DNA of 64,000 bases, from assembly GCA_037903355.1 (NCBI GenBank), contig JBAJFE010000005.1:2418001-2482000 (forward strand), written 5' to 3'. Under the pieces are notes generated by a model, which was given only the letters and a program-made list of their open reading frames with translations, had not been told where the DNA came from and did not search any database. Numbering within the stretch: the stretch's first letter is position 1; each line of letters begins with the position of its first letter. The stretch comes from Trichuris trichiura (Eukaryota; Nematoda; Enoplea; Trichinellida; Trichuridae). Below, piece by piece: positions 1-12,710 of this stretch. The position numbers and the translations under genes are program-made.

Positions 1-319
1 AGCCGAACAGTTGCGGGCAGGTACAGCCCCCGCCGTTGTCGGGAGAACAATCGCAATTCAGCGACTCCACACACATACGCTACGGATGCCAATGAATAAG
101 GCGTTCGTCGGAACGCTACTTCGTTTTCGCGCGCGATCCGTGCATTGCCTTCTGCTTGTACGTTTTTGGCGGCAACGGTGGTGCCTTTGGGCATTCTTGC
201 TCCAGTACAATGCTTTAAAAGAAAGAAAATGGACTTTTAAGTCGCGCGCGCGCGCAACTAATACTACTTTTTTCAAAAAGAGAGCGAAAGGAAACAAAAG
301 CAAATTGCAATTGTAGAAT
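1..319. other. Sequence downstream of the SOS stop codon
   Basis: Presumed 3' UTR of the sos gene and intergenic DNA. Overlapping short open frames exist on both strands (about 11-316 and 58-303), but they mirror each other and contain a low-complexity CG-rich tract near 245-255. I see no gene here. Confidence 0.4.
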
Positions 320-3300
320 TTACCATTTCGGAGGACGCGGTGGCGCCGCGGTCATCTTCATAACGCCTTTGGGTGGCAAAGGTGGCGGAGAAGAGTTGGC
401 CACTACTTCCGACCGGCTTGAAGTAGTCCCATTGTTGGTCGGCGGCGAACCGTCTGCTGCGCTATTCGCCGAAGCGGAAAGCGCCATGTGGCTACGGTCA
501 TCTCGATTTTCGTACTTTGCAGTTTCCACTACGAATGGCAATGGATGAGGTAACGTAGCAAAGCAGGCGTTTCGACTTGAAGAGCAACGCGGTGGTATTT
601 CCGGTGGAACATTATGCAACTGTTGTTGCTGCGGATGAAATGGATTGTCGACAATATGATGGGGCGGCGAAACAGCCAGCGAGGCAGTCGATGGAGAAAA
701 AGGCGAAGGCGGAACGACGGTGGTCGGAACCATAGTCGAGCGAACAGGCGACGATGACGGCGACATTTCAGCGGAAAACCAACAAGTGGGGGCGCCACTG
801 GTTTCAACTACTTTTGCCTCGTTTTGGGGAAAACGGAAATGGGAACTGCTGCTGCCGAAGGGACTGCAACTGGCTGCGCTTCGTGGCAATGTGCGAAACA
901 GGAATACGTTGTTTTGCTGATTTGATTCTTCCAAACAAACCGGCGACGTCTGATGATGGCCAACACTGTTGGTGGTGGTACAACTTCTGTGTCCGCTATT
1001 CGCTTTTGCCTGTCTGGGAGGAATTGGAGGCGCCAACGTTGAACACGGCGGCAAGGAAGTATCGTTAATCAGCGACATTGGGTGCGAATGCTTTCGAACG
1101 CGCCTTTCCAGACGAAGCGACTGCGACGTTGGTAGGCAACGCAATGAAGGATCCGTAACATCGAGAAGATGTCTTGGCTGTTCTCCTAAAATCAATGAAC
1201 ATCATCCTAATAACATGGCACCCATTAAGATGAAGTTCTTCCCAAATCGTTCGCCGAACTGATCTTTTCACTAAACGACAACGATGTCACTTTCGTTGAT
1301 TCATTACGTTTACGACGATGAGCAATGCAACCATGCAGGAAGAAAGCGTCCGTATATTTATTTCAAAAAAAAATTCGCAAACTCTTCTGATTCGCTGCCG
1401 CTTCAAAGAAGTCAACAAATTGCCTGTTTACGACCATTGGGAAGTAGATGGCGTTAATATCAGCAAAGCTGAGCAATAATTGGAAAATTTGGGACGCCAT
1501 TGCGAACTTTCGATGAATGCAAAATCCTCAGCGCGTCGACAAATGGCACCCATCGTACACCCAACAGGAAAATGCCCACTAGCTCAAAGCGAAGCGACGA
1601 CGAGGAATCTACAATTTCCGGTCTGCACTTAAGAAAGGTAAACAAATGCTTTATCGATGCGGTCATTGGTCAAAGAGACTTTCATCCATTGACGCGACAA
1701 TACCGCCAACCTGTTGCTAGCGCGCAGCGGACGTGAAAAGTAAGAATGAAAGTACGTTCGCCGCCGACAAGCTCGTACGGAAATGGGAGAGGGACGAAAG
1801 AAAAATGAACGTTGAAAAAAAAGCGTACGGACGTAGTGATGCCGTATTTCCGGTGGACCGCAGCAAAGCGCGTAACCGGCGTATTCCGTACGAATGTTCC
1901 GCTGGCTGGCCGCCACCTCTCCAAACGGAAGTGCAATGAACAACAGCGCCCTTTGTAAGCAACTGTTTACGTACCATCAGAGCAAACAGCGGAAATTGCC
2001 CTGTTTTACCGGATGCTACACCGGCAAAATATTGAAGGAGCAATTACAAAATTGGCGACAAATTTCAAATCGCGCCTTAAAAAGGGCGAACACGGCTGAA
2101 CGAAGATCGACTAAGTAAGTTGAGTTGAGTAAGTTGGGCGCCCACCGGAAATAGATATACGCTATCGTATTACCCAGCAAATCTGCTTCTCATTCTCCGG
2201 CCGTCGCTTTGTCATTGATGCAAAATGGCAGCGTACGCCCGTTTCGCGTTACGCGCGTGCGACTTTCATTCATAAAATGTCAATTTTCAACGAGGGAACT
2301 TGTCGCGCGCCCATTGCGCAAAGTGACAGAGGCAATAGACTTGTGCATTTTACCTGGATTGATTTCGACAATGGCAAACACGCTGGCTTCCTTGGACGTG
2401 GGCGACGCGGGCGCCGTATTGGGCGTACGACGAAGGGGCAACGTTGCAGCGCTGTTTTGACGATCTCGTCTTTAAACGGCAAGAAAATATTATTAGAAAA
2501 AACGCCCTTACGGGGGCGGCCTTCCAATGTTGTCTCTTCGCGCGCTTACCCGTAATTGATCAACGGCGTGAACAACAGCGACGGAGCCGTCGAGGGATAT
2601 TTGTGCCTTGGATGTTGAGGCACCTTTTGAGGCTTTATGCCAGGCGACTTTAGCGTATACTTTCTCAATGGAGCCTTTCGAAACGAAAAGTGACGCAATA
2701 CAAGTTGACTGCCGTCAATTGGACAACGCTTACAAAGTTGGGCGGCTTGTCGCAGTCCTTCGGCTCAATCTCCATTGATCGACTGTACAGGTAAGCTTCC
2801 AAGTCGTTTTTGCTGGAGAAACCTTGTAGCGGGTTGAGAGATTCGAAGAAATGCTAAAATAGAGAAAAACGTAGTCAGCAAGCGACGAATGGGTTGTTTA
2901 CGGCTAAGCTTAGAAAAAGGTAAAAAGTTACGGAAGCGGGAGAGAGCTGCTTTTACAAAATACTGAATGAACAAAAAGGTTGATCGGTCGGTCATTGATT
3001 ACCTGGCTGATTGACAAAATGCAACCCATAATGAATGGACGCGAGGTGAATGAGGGCAACAAGAGGCCGTCAACTGCCGATGGACGTAAGAGGATGATGC
3101 ACTACCGAAAAGACTTCAACGGCGGCCAACAACTGGCTTTCGTCGTCGATCGACAATGGCACCAAGCAACTACTATGCTGCTGTGCATTCAGCGTCATTG
3201 ACCAAACGGTTATTTTACGCTATTGTTGCCGGCTCGTACGACGAACCAATATGATACACGTTTTCACCCGGATGAATGCACAGACGAAATATAGTGCGAG

Positions 3301-6300
3301 TGGCTTGACGTGGTCAAAGTGGCTGACTTTCGCCGGGAAACGATGGGCGCTTTTTTATCGGTCGACAACAAGCAGTCACGTCCGCCGGCAGAGCAGAGAG
3401 CATTGGCAGCTAACCGCTACGATCACTTGAACACAACTATCTTTTTCTCTCCTCTCTCTCTCTCTCTACGTTTGTGTATGTGTGTGTGTGTGGGTGGGTG
3501 GGTGTTCGCAAAGTTTACCCGTTGAACAAAATCAGAAGAAGTAGCAGCAACAGGAGCAGCAGCAGCAGCAATGCAATGGCACAGAGAGGAAGAGAATGCA
3601 ACACCAGGCGGAAACGGTTGTAAAATGTGAGGCGGCTGCGGAGTAAACGTCGTTGAGAATACTACGAGTTACTACTACTTATTTCTCTCTGACTCTTTTC
3701 TCGATGGATAGACGGACGCGTCAATGCTGCAGCCAGGCACAGCGAACAACTGCTGCTAATGGTAGAGAAAGAGAGAGAGAGAGACAAGGAAGACCACCGC
3801 TACCACCTCGGGCAAACCAAGTGTCGTTGAGGCCCTCCCTCTATCTATTTCCGCCCGATGGCGCTGCAATGGCAAACTGGAGTGCCAATGAGCCCGCAGC
3901 GACGGCATGAATGAAAGCGACATTGCATTGAAGTCCCAAGCACCCGAGGCGTCACCTGACGTGACACATTCAATGCAGACACGGCAAAGAGGCTATCCCA
4001 TCAGTCTTGTCGGCCTTCCGTTTTTATACAATTGCTTGTGAGGTTTGTAAAGCACCGCCGCTAATCTCTTTTGCGCTTTGTGACGAATGGCGGCCAAGTT
4101 GAGCTTCGGCGCCCCACCAACCATCCATCATTGCATGAAGAGAGAGAACGACTTGCGCCCGACAATGTCAAGCCGAAAGGTTCGAATGCTCGCCAGCGTT
4201 ACGCCAGCCTCGAGCGCCTTTCTTCCGCTGTATGTCCCCGCTTCAATATAGAACAGATGCGCGCGCGAGCGCGCACACACAGCTTATAATATAATACGTA
4301 CGTTTCCGGCCGAAGAACGTTGGCTGACGAACAGCGGAACGACGGCGGCGGCTCATTGCTTGCACTACGAGAGAGAGCAGCTTCTCACTTTTTGTTGCCA
4401 GCTGCCAGCAAGGCACAGAGCTTCAAGAAAAGCCAAGCAGCTTGCGAACAGAGGCACAAATGTGTGACAGCCCAAGACAACTGAGCACAGAGAGAGAGAG
4501 AGAACGGAAGAAGAAGTTGAAGAAGAAGAAGACAGGAAAGTGCTCTTTAAATCCGTATACTCTTCGTTCTCCTCCTCCTACTCGTCTTTCGAACTTTTGA
4601 GAAAAGGCGTTGGCATACTGCTTTAACTATACCTACTCAATGGATCGTCGCTCGAGGAACTATTTTATATGAAGCCCAACTTGCATTTCTCTACGAAATC
4701 AAGTTAGTGTGGATGGTACGATAAAAGGTTAAGCTGAAATTACAGCTTTGATCACTCAATCTGTTTCGTAAAAACTGCAGGCCAAAAGACGTCGGAGCCG
4801 CTGCAGCCTATTGGTTATTATTGTATAGCAACGTTTCCAATGGTCTCGCAACTGCAAATGGAAGAGAGGGTCAAAAAGAGGTTGCTTCCAATTGGTCAGA
4901 CCAATTGGCAACGCTTCGGAGCCAATGGAGCGCCGCGCAAAAGCTGCGCGCCAACGGAGAAGAGGTTGAAAATAAATTCTTCATCGGAGCAGTTGCAAAA
5001 GCGCGCAGCGTCACCCACCACCCGCGGAAAAGCATTTTGGGAACACTGAGAACAGACTGAACGGCGGACGAACAAACATTGTTCAACCATTGAAAAGATT
5101 GTACGATTTTCCGAAAAAAGTTGCCCTTATTCGAACTGTTCATCCTACCGACTATCGAATTCGCTGTTGCGACGTGGAACGGTTTTTAAAAGGGCCGCTT
5201 TGCTACGCCAAAAGAGTGATAAGAAAAATGTGGACTTTCTTTACGAGAACTGAGATATTTTTGAAAAGACGCACCTACTTTGAGCGTACGCGCGCCGAGA
5301 GACGTTATTTCAACGTTCAGCCCAACTAAGTGAATGAGCTTCGCATGCACGCACTCTCTGTGCGCGCCTCATTGAGAGTCACCAAAATAAAACAAACGCG
5401 CGCTTATTGTCAAACCGGTGGAAAAGAGTAATGAGCATTTTCGCAAGATTTGATACTTTACATTTAATCAATCATATTCAATCATTAGCAAACAAATTAA
5501 TTAATAATGTCTCATTACAAAGCCTTTGATGAAAGCGTAACAGACGCATTGCTTCATATCAATGGACTAACAACAACGATCTGCTTACGATTCTTACCCG
5601 TCAATGGCAATTAAAGAGGCAACAGAAATTAGAATAATAACAGTAATTTCATTGGCAAGTCAAAACATGTGAGTAGTTAGCTCGGGTGCCCGCAATGAGT
5701 ATTTGCCAAAAAAAGAGTTGTAAAATAAACGCGTAACAATTTGGAATGCCATTAACGCTTCTGCTTGTTACGCAATAGCTACTCGAGGCAGCGAGCGACG
5801 ACAAAAGCTGAATTGAAACGCCTTCCCAAATAAGGCGCGCCTAAAACTGCGCTGTAACCGCAGTGTGCAAAAAAAACTAAAGTGAAAGACTGCTAACCAA
5901 TGTTACTTAGAAGGAGTTGAACCCGCCAAGAAAGCGCGCGTAGATTTCTTTTAAAGAAATCGATTGCTTACTTACCCGAATAGTTGGTTCCACAATGAGG
6001 CAGTAGGCAACGTCTTGATACATTTGAATTTCGCCTATTATGTCGGCTATTTTTCGACACTTCGCGAAACTGATCAACGTTGGCTTTTCCAAGTCGGCAG
6101 TGGACGATTCCGCCTCGCTGCTTTGACTGGACAATGGCATTTTGAGAAAAATCGGATTGCCCTCTTCAAGGAATATAATGTTCGTCAGGTACATACCTAC
6201 AGTAAGACTTTTTCTAACGCGGCCTAAAAAAAAGAGCAAAAGAAAGGAACAGATTACCGAAGAAAGGAACGCAGGGAGGATTGATTGATCGAAGACGTTC

Positions 6301-9300
6301 TCTGATTAATTTGTGATGGGCGTCGGAGAGAACTTGCTTCACCTCTTCGAATACCCGCAAAAGCTTTTGGTCGAGCCGCTGAAGAACAAAGAAAAGCGTA
6401 TACACGCGAAAAAAAGAAGGGAAGCAGCGCATCACCTCCCATGTATGGTAAAGACGATGTATAGCCGACGATTCGAGCACTCCGTATATTTCAATAAGGC
6501 CGGTGAAGTTGTTCAACTCCTGGAAGATGCACATAATTTCCAAGATACGATTCATCACGGCAACACGCTCGTTGATGTTGCCGCATTCGACGACGCATTT
6601 TTCTAACCAATAAGTGAACTAAGCAAAAAGGGAATATTTTTAAAAAATGGCTTTCGGATGGTGGTTTTCCAATACTTTTGTTGAATGCTGAATGAGCTTC
6701 AACAATTGGGGACTTCTTTTGTCTTTGTCCTTTTTCGTCCACGCGGCGCCAACCAATTCAATAGGCTTAACGGCTCGATAGAGATCGAATTCGAGAAGCG
6801 TTATTTGTCGAGCTATTTCTATTGGATGAAGCTGAAACAAAGTGAAAACGCTTTTCCCGTCGTAGGAGATCAACGCCGATTGTCTTACGGTCATCAGGTC
6901 GTATTCTTCGGGCAGAACTGCCAAGTAGCATTCCAACGGTGGTGGATCGGCCGAAAATTGCAAACCCTTAGGTTCGGGACGCATTTGCTTCTGGAAAATA
7001 TGTACATACCGGCTACGGTAGCTGAATATACCGAGCTCACCTTTCGATCAATGAATTTTTGCAGCGAGCGAGAACACTTGGACATTGCGTGCACATCTTC
7101 AATCCTTTTAAGGAATTGTTCCAAATGGAGCAACAAGTCTGGATCTTGATCGAAATCGTACCAATGACGGTCTATCCATTGTTTAATTACTTTCAGAACG
7201 CTGAATGAGCTCACCTATATTGTAAGAGTAAGCCATCGAGACGTACCTTATCCTAACGGGTCGAATATATTCTTTACGCAAGCGTTTGACGCTTTCGCGC
7301 AACAAACTATCATTGTCGACTAAGCGGCAAGACGAATCAATGCTGTCGATCAGCGAGGAAGATATTGGCGTCATCGTTGTACCAACGGGACTACTGGCAA
7401 GCGATGAACCGCCGCCGGTACCTTCCAAAGGGTCGGGAATGTCAAAACGCTCAATTAACAAATTTAGCAGTTCCGATTGGGTACAGAACGATCGGAATGT
7501 GGTTAGGAAAGTTCGCACAAACTTTGTATCCGGATAGCTGCAGACAAATAAGACGTTGTAAAGATGCTTGACAAAAAAAAATTATGTCCGCCTACATGTG
7601 ATAGGTAAGTCGCTCGATCAGTTTAGTCAAAGTTGCGCCCCTTACAACTGGAATGCCACTGCTTGACGTATAGTCTTCCAAGACAATATTTTCGTCGCTG
7701 TCAGGTTCGGCAAACCTATGAAAATAAACGTGCAAACAGCGAGCATTGGAGTAAATTTAAAAAAACAAAGATTCCCTAAGTAAGACGACCTCTGCGCTTT
7801 GTTACGCACCTGTACTGTTCGACGGAAGGAAGAAGAAGCGGTATCCGTTTTTGTTCTTCCAAACAGGAAGCCAACATGCGTTCCAACATGCTTCTAGTTT
7901 GCAGCATTAACAGAGCTGCCATCCACGTGGACTTCTCTTCGGCGCTTTGCGCCAAAAGCACAGTGGAATTCTGACTGTCGCGCTGACGAATTTCAAACAT
8001 ATACTTTAGATCTGAAACAAGAAATAGTATGAACAAACTATAACCGGATATACGCAACAAAAACATCGTACCGTCAGCATCGTCGTGTTCAAGAACTTCA
8101 ATTTTGCGCGTAAGATAGAACTCCTTCAAGCGATACTCGGAGCCAGGTCCTACGCTGCGTCTAGACGGCGACGGCTTGCAAAAAACAATAACACCATCAA
8201 AGAGAAAAACGAATCGCTCGGTTGTTTTGTGCGCTCTGGTACGCGGGGTGTCTAAACGCAAAAGATCAGCGCCCGGCGAAAAAAAATGCACAAAACTCAC
8301 CCGAAGAACTTAGAATGCTATTCGTCAGCTTTTGGAATACGCATTTTTTCAGTTTTCCCTCTTAAAATAAACTTAAGCTGAAAATCTACGCGTCAACGGA
8401 CTCAATTACGCGAAGGAAAAAAAGCATTTCGAATGAGTGTACCTTATTTCTCCTTAACAGTATGACATGTACCTGCAAATCATTAAGCTGACAGTCAAGG
8501 TAATGATAAGACTACGAATATTCAAATTTCCATTCGCAGAGCAAGGCAAATTGAATTGTTTTGCGTATTTTGTCAAGAAAAACATGAAAATTACCCAGAA
8601 TGAACATTACGCAGTTGCAGCCAATGTTTTTGTCGTCCCAACCGTCGACGGATTTTCGCAGTTCGAGCAGTTTCATCGATGTAAACCTGTTCGACTCGCC
8701 CGGAATGAAGCGCAAATCGAAGCAGCTGAACGAAAAGTTAAAAGTTGAATGGGACGCGTCGAGCAGGAGACTAACTGCTCACTTTCCGCTTTTTGCCTTT
8801 GACAGAGAGGCGCACTTAAATTCCAAACGACTTTTCAAAGGCATCAGTAGACTTTCGGTTTGCACCAAGTCGTACTTGTCCTCGTCGCAAGAAGCGAGTT
8901 TGATTAACACCTAAAGTGACGCTTCGGTTAGGGCAATGGATAATAAATCGAATGGATTACCGGCAAAAATTCAAAGTATTTTAAACAATGATAAACCGGG
9001 CGGAGAAGTAGTTTCGGAAGCAAATGCTTAACGGCCAGGTAATAACCATTGCCTTGAGCCTGAAAAGTGATGTAATAGCCCGAAAAGAAGAGAAAAGATA
9101 ACATATATCGAACTTCCAAGTGCTGAACAACTGTCGGTTGCCTAAGGGCGTTATCGAGGACTTCTTGACATCTCGGATTCAATACGTCATTCATATACTT
9201 TTCATAAACCTCAAATTCGGCACCCTAAAAAAGCACAGCGTTATAAAAGCAGGAAAACAAGATAAGAACAATGATTAACCTCAGCCATCTCCAGGAAACA

Positions 9301-10319
9301 GTTGCCTATGAAGGGCACATCCGGATCGCGATACATTTCCACAGTGTCTTCCAGAAAGCTCAAGAACTTTGATGTACATTCATAAATGTCCGATATATTG
9401 CTGAATATGGCGTCTAAGTCGACTTCCTCGGCGAATTCCATCATTGAACGCCGAAAGACCAGAATGATCATGTTAACTTCGCGTAGGAACTGAGTTTCAT
9501 GATGAACGAGATCCTTGACTGTTTGTTCATAACTTATAGAGCCAATTTTACTGGCAACTAGATCTTCAGCGTTGAATGAGATAATGGGCAATTCGTCGTC
9601 ATGGTAAAAGAGATCCATTAGCACCTTTGGAAAAAAAGGGAAATTTCCCATTTTACAACAAGCAAAGCAATCAAGGCGCTTACGTTATCGGCACGCATGG
9701 CCACCTTAAGGTCCTGCAGCGTGATTTCATTGCGTCGAATGTTTTTCACATAATTGCCAGTTAACTGAGCATAGTTATTCGATGACTAAGCATCCTACGC
9801 AATATTTCAACATTCTTACTTTAAGTATATCGGCCGCTATGTACTCGAGTACAGAAGAAATGAAAAGGGTGACTTGAGAATCGACTTTGTAGCCAAGACA
9901 TTCCTTAACAAGAAATGTACATGCAACAGGCAAAACATGAATCCAACGGGAGCACTAACCCTTAACAGTAGATGAACTCGCTGCAAAGGGAAGATGGCTG
10001 ACCGATCGCGGTGACGCCGATGGCTTTTGACCAGCACTTCCTGAGCCTCCTTGACAGCCCAAGCATTCAAAGGAGCTGGAAACGTTTTGGAAATGTGCTG
10101 CTCGACGTCGGCAGTTGAATGGGGCCTTTTGGCTGCCACGTCCAGCAGTAGACGAATAATCAACTCTTCGACATGATCCAGAGCTTCTCGTTGAATACCA
10201 AAGCCGGGATGAACGTCCTGAGTAACCCTGTACAGCGACTCGGCAAAAACGCCGCGCCATGCGCTTTTTACGCAGTCCGCCGAGTTTTGCCGGTTTGATG
10301 GTTCATTTGCATCGCACAT
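320..10319 (-). CDS. sos-1: Son of sevenless (SOS), Ras/Rac guanine nucleotide exchange factor
   Basis: Twenty-two exons join in phase to a 1472-residue protein: 9960-10319, 9820-9903, 9684-9764, 9280-9624, 9114-9224, 8961-9059, 8783-8910, 8595-8725, 8301-8360, 8072-8251, 7810-8011, 7596-7715, 7247-7537, 7041-7200, 6676-6990, 6436-6618, 6258-6378, 5976-6196, 2734-2853, 2550-2674, 2354-2469, 320-1185. Order: paired histone-fold region (1-185), DH (about 200-395), PH (about 445-570), REM (about 600-760), CDC25 catalytic domain (about 785-1035, with LHPIEIARQ and [11 protein letters not shown]) and a Pro-rich tail. The tail carries APPIPPR, PPEIPPR, PPPLPPK and the terminal APPRPPKW, which fit SH3 docking of GRB2/SEM-5. 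It exchanges GDP for GTP on Ras at the plasma membrane downstream of receptor tyrosine kinases. Length and domain order match human SOS1. One 3.1 kb intron (2854-5975) splits the end of the helical linker. Confidence 0.95.
3447..3503. repeat. (CT)n followed by (GT)n and GGGT microsatellite
   Basis: Simple CT dinucleotides (3447-3467) run into GT/GGGT units (about 3471-3503), inside the long sos intron. A short AGC-rich run lies just after at about 3550-3572. Confidence 0.85.
3763..3785. repeat. (GA)n microsatellite
   Basis: Uninterrupted GA dinucleotides inside the long sos intron. Similar GA runs occur at 4488-4503 and 43788-43812. Confidence 0.85.
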
Positions 10320-11655
10320 TTCATTTCCGCAGCAAAATCAACTCGCTCTAAACTACCCTGGGCGATGGATAAAAACGCCCGCCAGGAACTGGCAAACTAA
10401 ATTCTACAGTATGATCTATATGATAACTATGTACTAATGCAACGATCATTCTCAAATTTTCCCATCTAAAATTCGGTAGACGCAGGCGATTGCCATGGCC
10501 TTCCATACTGTGCCAATAAGCATTTAAAATCGTTTAACAAGGTTTATTTTGCCAGCTTAGGATAAGACAAAAAACGCTGGGAGGTTAAACAAGAGATCTT
10601 ACGTTATAAATGCGCATTGAATGCTATAAATTTTGAAACTGCACTTATACTTCCATTGAATCAAGCGATCTGGTCAGGAAAGATGCTTGAAGGAAAAACG
10701 TTTTTCTTAGATACCGAAAAATAAATACATTTAGTTATTATGTGCAAGCATTCCGCCATCCAATAAATGAAATCCTGTTCGCTGATTTTATTCAAAGTGA
10801 GTTCATGCTGGCAGTGATTGGCATTTCGGGTTGCTGTATGGTTTTCAGGTTTGTTTTTGGATGTTGGCCGTTTACTGAATGAATTGGACGATGCCTTTAC
10901 CCGAGGTTTCTAGTTAGTTTTAAAACAAATAACCAAAAGAGTTAGACAGCTTTTAAAATGGCAACTTTTGCTATTTTTAAAATTTTAATCGGTGCAAAAA
11001 ACCTTATTTACATTAATAAAAACCGTATTGTACAACCTTTTACTTTTTAGCGGCAAAACTACTTTTAAATGTTATGCAAAATAAAACTCAAATCCGAAAC
11101 AAGCATAACACTAACCTGATTGGCATTAATTATACGGTATTTAGATTTAACTTTAGCACGAAAACTCCCTGTGGTTCTAGAAGTTCCTAATTTTGCTAAC
11201 ATATTCATAAATTCCATATTAAAAAACAGTGCCGGGAAATGTTAAGGCGAGATGAAAATTCAACAAACGATTTCGCGTCAGTAAACGCGGCGGCAACAAA
11301 ACGCCTTATAAATTTTTTACGTTTACATGACACACTCTCTGTGATTGTTTTGTTTTTGAGCCAGAATGCTTGAAGATTTTTGTTGAACTGATATCCTTTC
11401 CATTTGAAGGCCTTTCTCCGTGAACTGCTTTCGCAGTCTTTCGAGAGCTTTTGCTCGTCATTACTGACGAAGTGCACTCGCTATTTCACACTCGTTTTTC
11501 AGTTAGTTCTACAACAGCTAAAGGGGACGTGTCGAATATACGTACGCACAGATTTCACGCCATCTGCATAGCCTTTAGCAACACGATAAAAGGCTTATGT
11601 GCGTTAAGAGTAGATAGGAGGGAAACTCTTTATTTCTAAACTCAAAGGATATTTC

Positions 11656-11800
11656 GAAAAAGTGCGGAAAATAAAACTGGAATTCCAAAAATCCGTGTTG
11701 AGAACCTGAGCACTTTTTAGACTACGGTATTGCAATTTACTTATCAAACTGAATGCTGTCGCAGCATGGCAGTCCACTTTTTTTTTACATTTACATATTC
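11656..11800. repeat. Diverged direct repeat, copy 1
   Basis: This block resembles 12112-12262 in order and spacing. Shared words include AAAATAAA, TTGAGAACCTGA, TACGGTAT and CATGGCAGTCCA, with the ends near ACATATTCA. By eye roughly two thirds of positions agree. The fold-back element begins exactly at the end of this copy. It is probably an old transposon or segmental duplicate; the family is not recognised. Confidence 0.5.
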
Positions 11801-11950
11801 ATAATGAAGTTTCTTTATTACGGAGTGAATGTCCCGTTATATGTACAATAAACTTTAATTGCCGGTGATTACAGTTTATTTTACGTATAACAGGACATTC
11901 ATTATGCAATAAAGAAACTCCATTATGAAAACTTACAATCCCGTACCAAG
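11800..11950. mobile_element. Fold-back (inverted-repeat) MITE-like element
   Basis: Left arm about 11800-11853 and right arm about 11874-11928 are reverse complements with few mismatches around a 20 bp loop. The right flank (11929-11950) carries GGTACGGGAT-type sequence on the minus strand, which also borders fold-backs at 24728, 43090, 49440 and 49540. There is no coding capacity. Confidence 0.6.
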
Positions 11951-12111
11951 ACATCTTATCTTCAACTTACATATATTCAGCTAAAAAAATGCATTGGATA
12001 TTCTTGGTGGCAAGTCTTTCACTATCACCAAAATTTTCAATAGGAAAAAAAGCTTATCTGCGCCAACACAAGTTGAACGACAAAGCTGTTATTTTCAAAT
12101 GGAGAGAACAG

Positions 12112-12262
12112 TTCAAAAAGCCGTAGAAAATAAAGTTGAAACTCTAAAACTCACTTTGAGAACCTGAAAGCCATTAGGATTACGGTATCGCAGTTGACTT
12201 ACAAAACGAAACGCCTTCGTATCATGGCAGTCCATGTATTTTATTCACATATTCACAAAGCC
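12112..12262. repeat. Diverged direct repeat, copy 2
   Basis: Partner of 11656-11800, same orientation, about 310 bp further on. This copy lacks the fold-back element that interrupts the end of copy 1. Confidence 0.5.
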
Positions 12263-12710
12263 GTGATAAGGTTAAGTGAAAATTTTAAAACAAGCCGCCG
12301 CATGAACCGAAATGCGATCGCCTTAAGAAACAGTTTTGCCGAGTGGCAGTCGCGCGAGAGCGTCGAAACTTTCAAAGAACGGCGCGCAATGGCGAAAAGC
12401 GTCAGCCAAACGGTTAGAGCAACGTCAGCAATGAACACGGAAAATTTTACACTTTTTTGAAGCACCATCTGAGCCGAACATTTGAGGTAACAACGTGGCC
12501 ACTGATCCGTTGAGCCAAAAAAGGCATCCCGGCTTTCCGACTGCAAAGCGGATACGAAAGTAGTTATCCCTTTTGGCGTTGCGCGCAATTTCATCTTTGA
12601 TCGCTTAGCCAGGACGCGATTACCCGCTGTAGTAGGCTAGAGTAGAATGACGAAGCCAAGGTGCAGGCACCATGTAGAAGAATCCAATACTGCAGGTCGG
12701 AAAGGCCTAT

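Larger units (their letters stand above)
10320..12710. other. Intergenic region between sos and the RhoU-like gene
   Basis: Holds the sos promoter side and the 3' flank of the RhoU-like gene. No convincing exon was found. It contains an inverted-repeat element (about 11800-11950) and two diverged direct repeats (about 11656-11800 and 12112-12262), listed separately. Confidence 0.5.

Noticed and set aside
720..1262. Several plus-strand frames of 66-104 codons
   Set aside because: They are shadows of the Pro-rich last exon of sos on the minus strand.
5907..5975. Open reading through the sos donor into a short tail ending at 5907
   Set aside because: A better continuation exists: the GTAAGT donor at 5975 joins in phase to HFFESLNPL at 2853, matching the SOS family. 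The read-through could only be a minor isoform.
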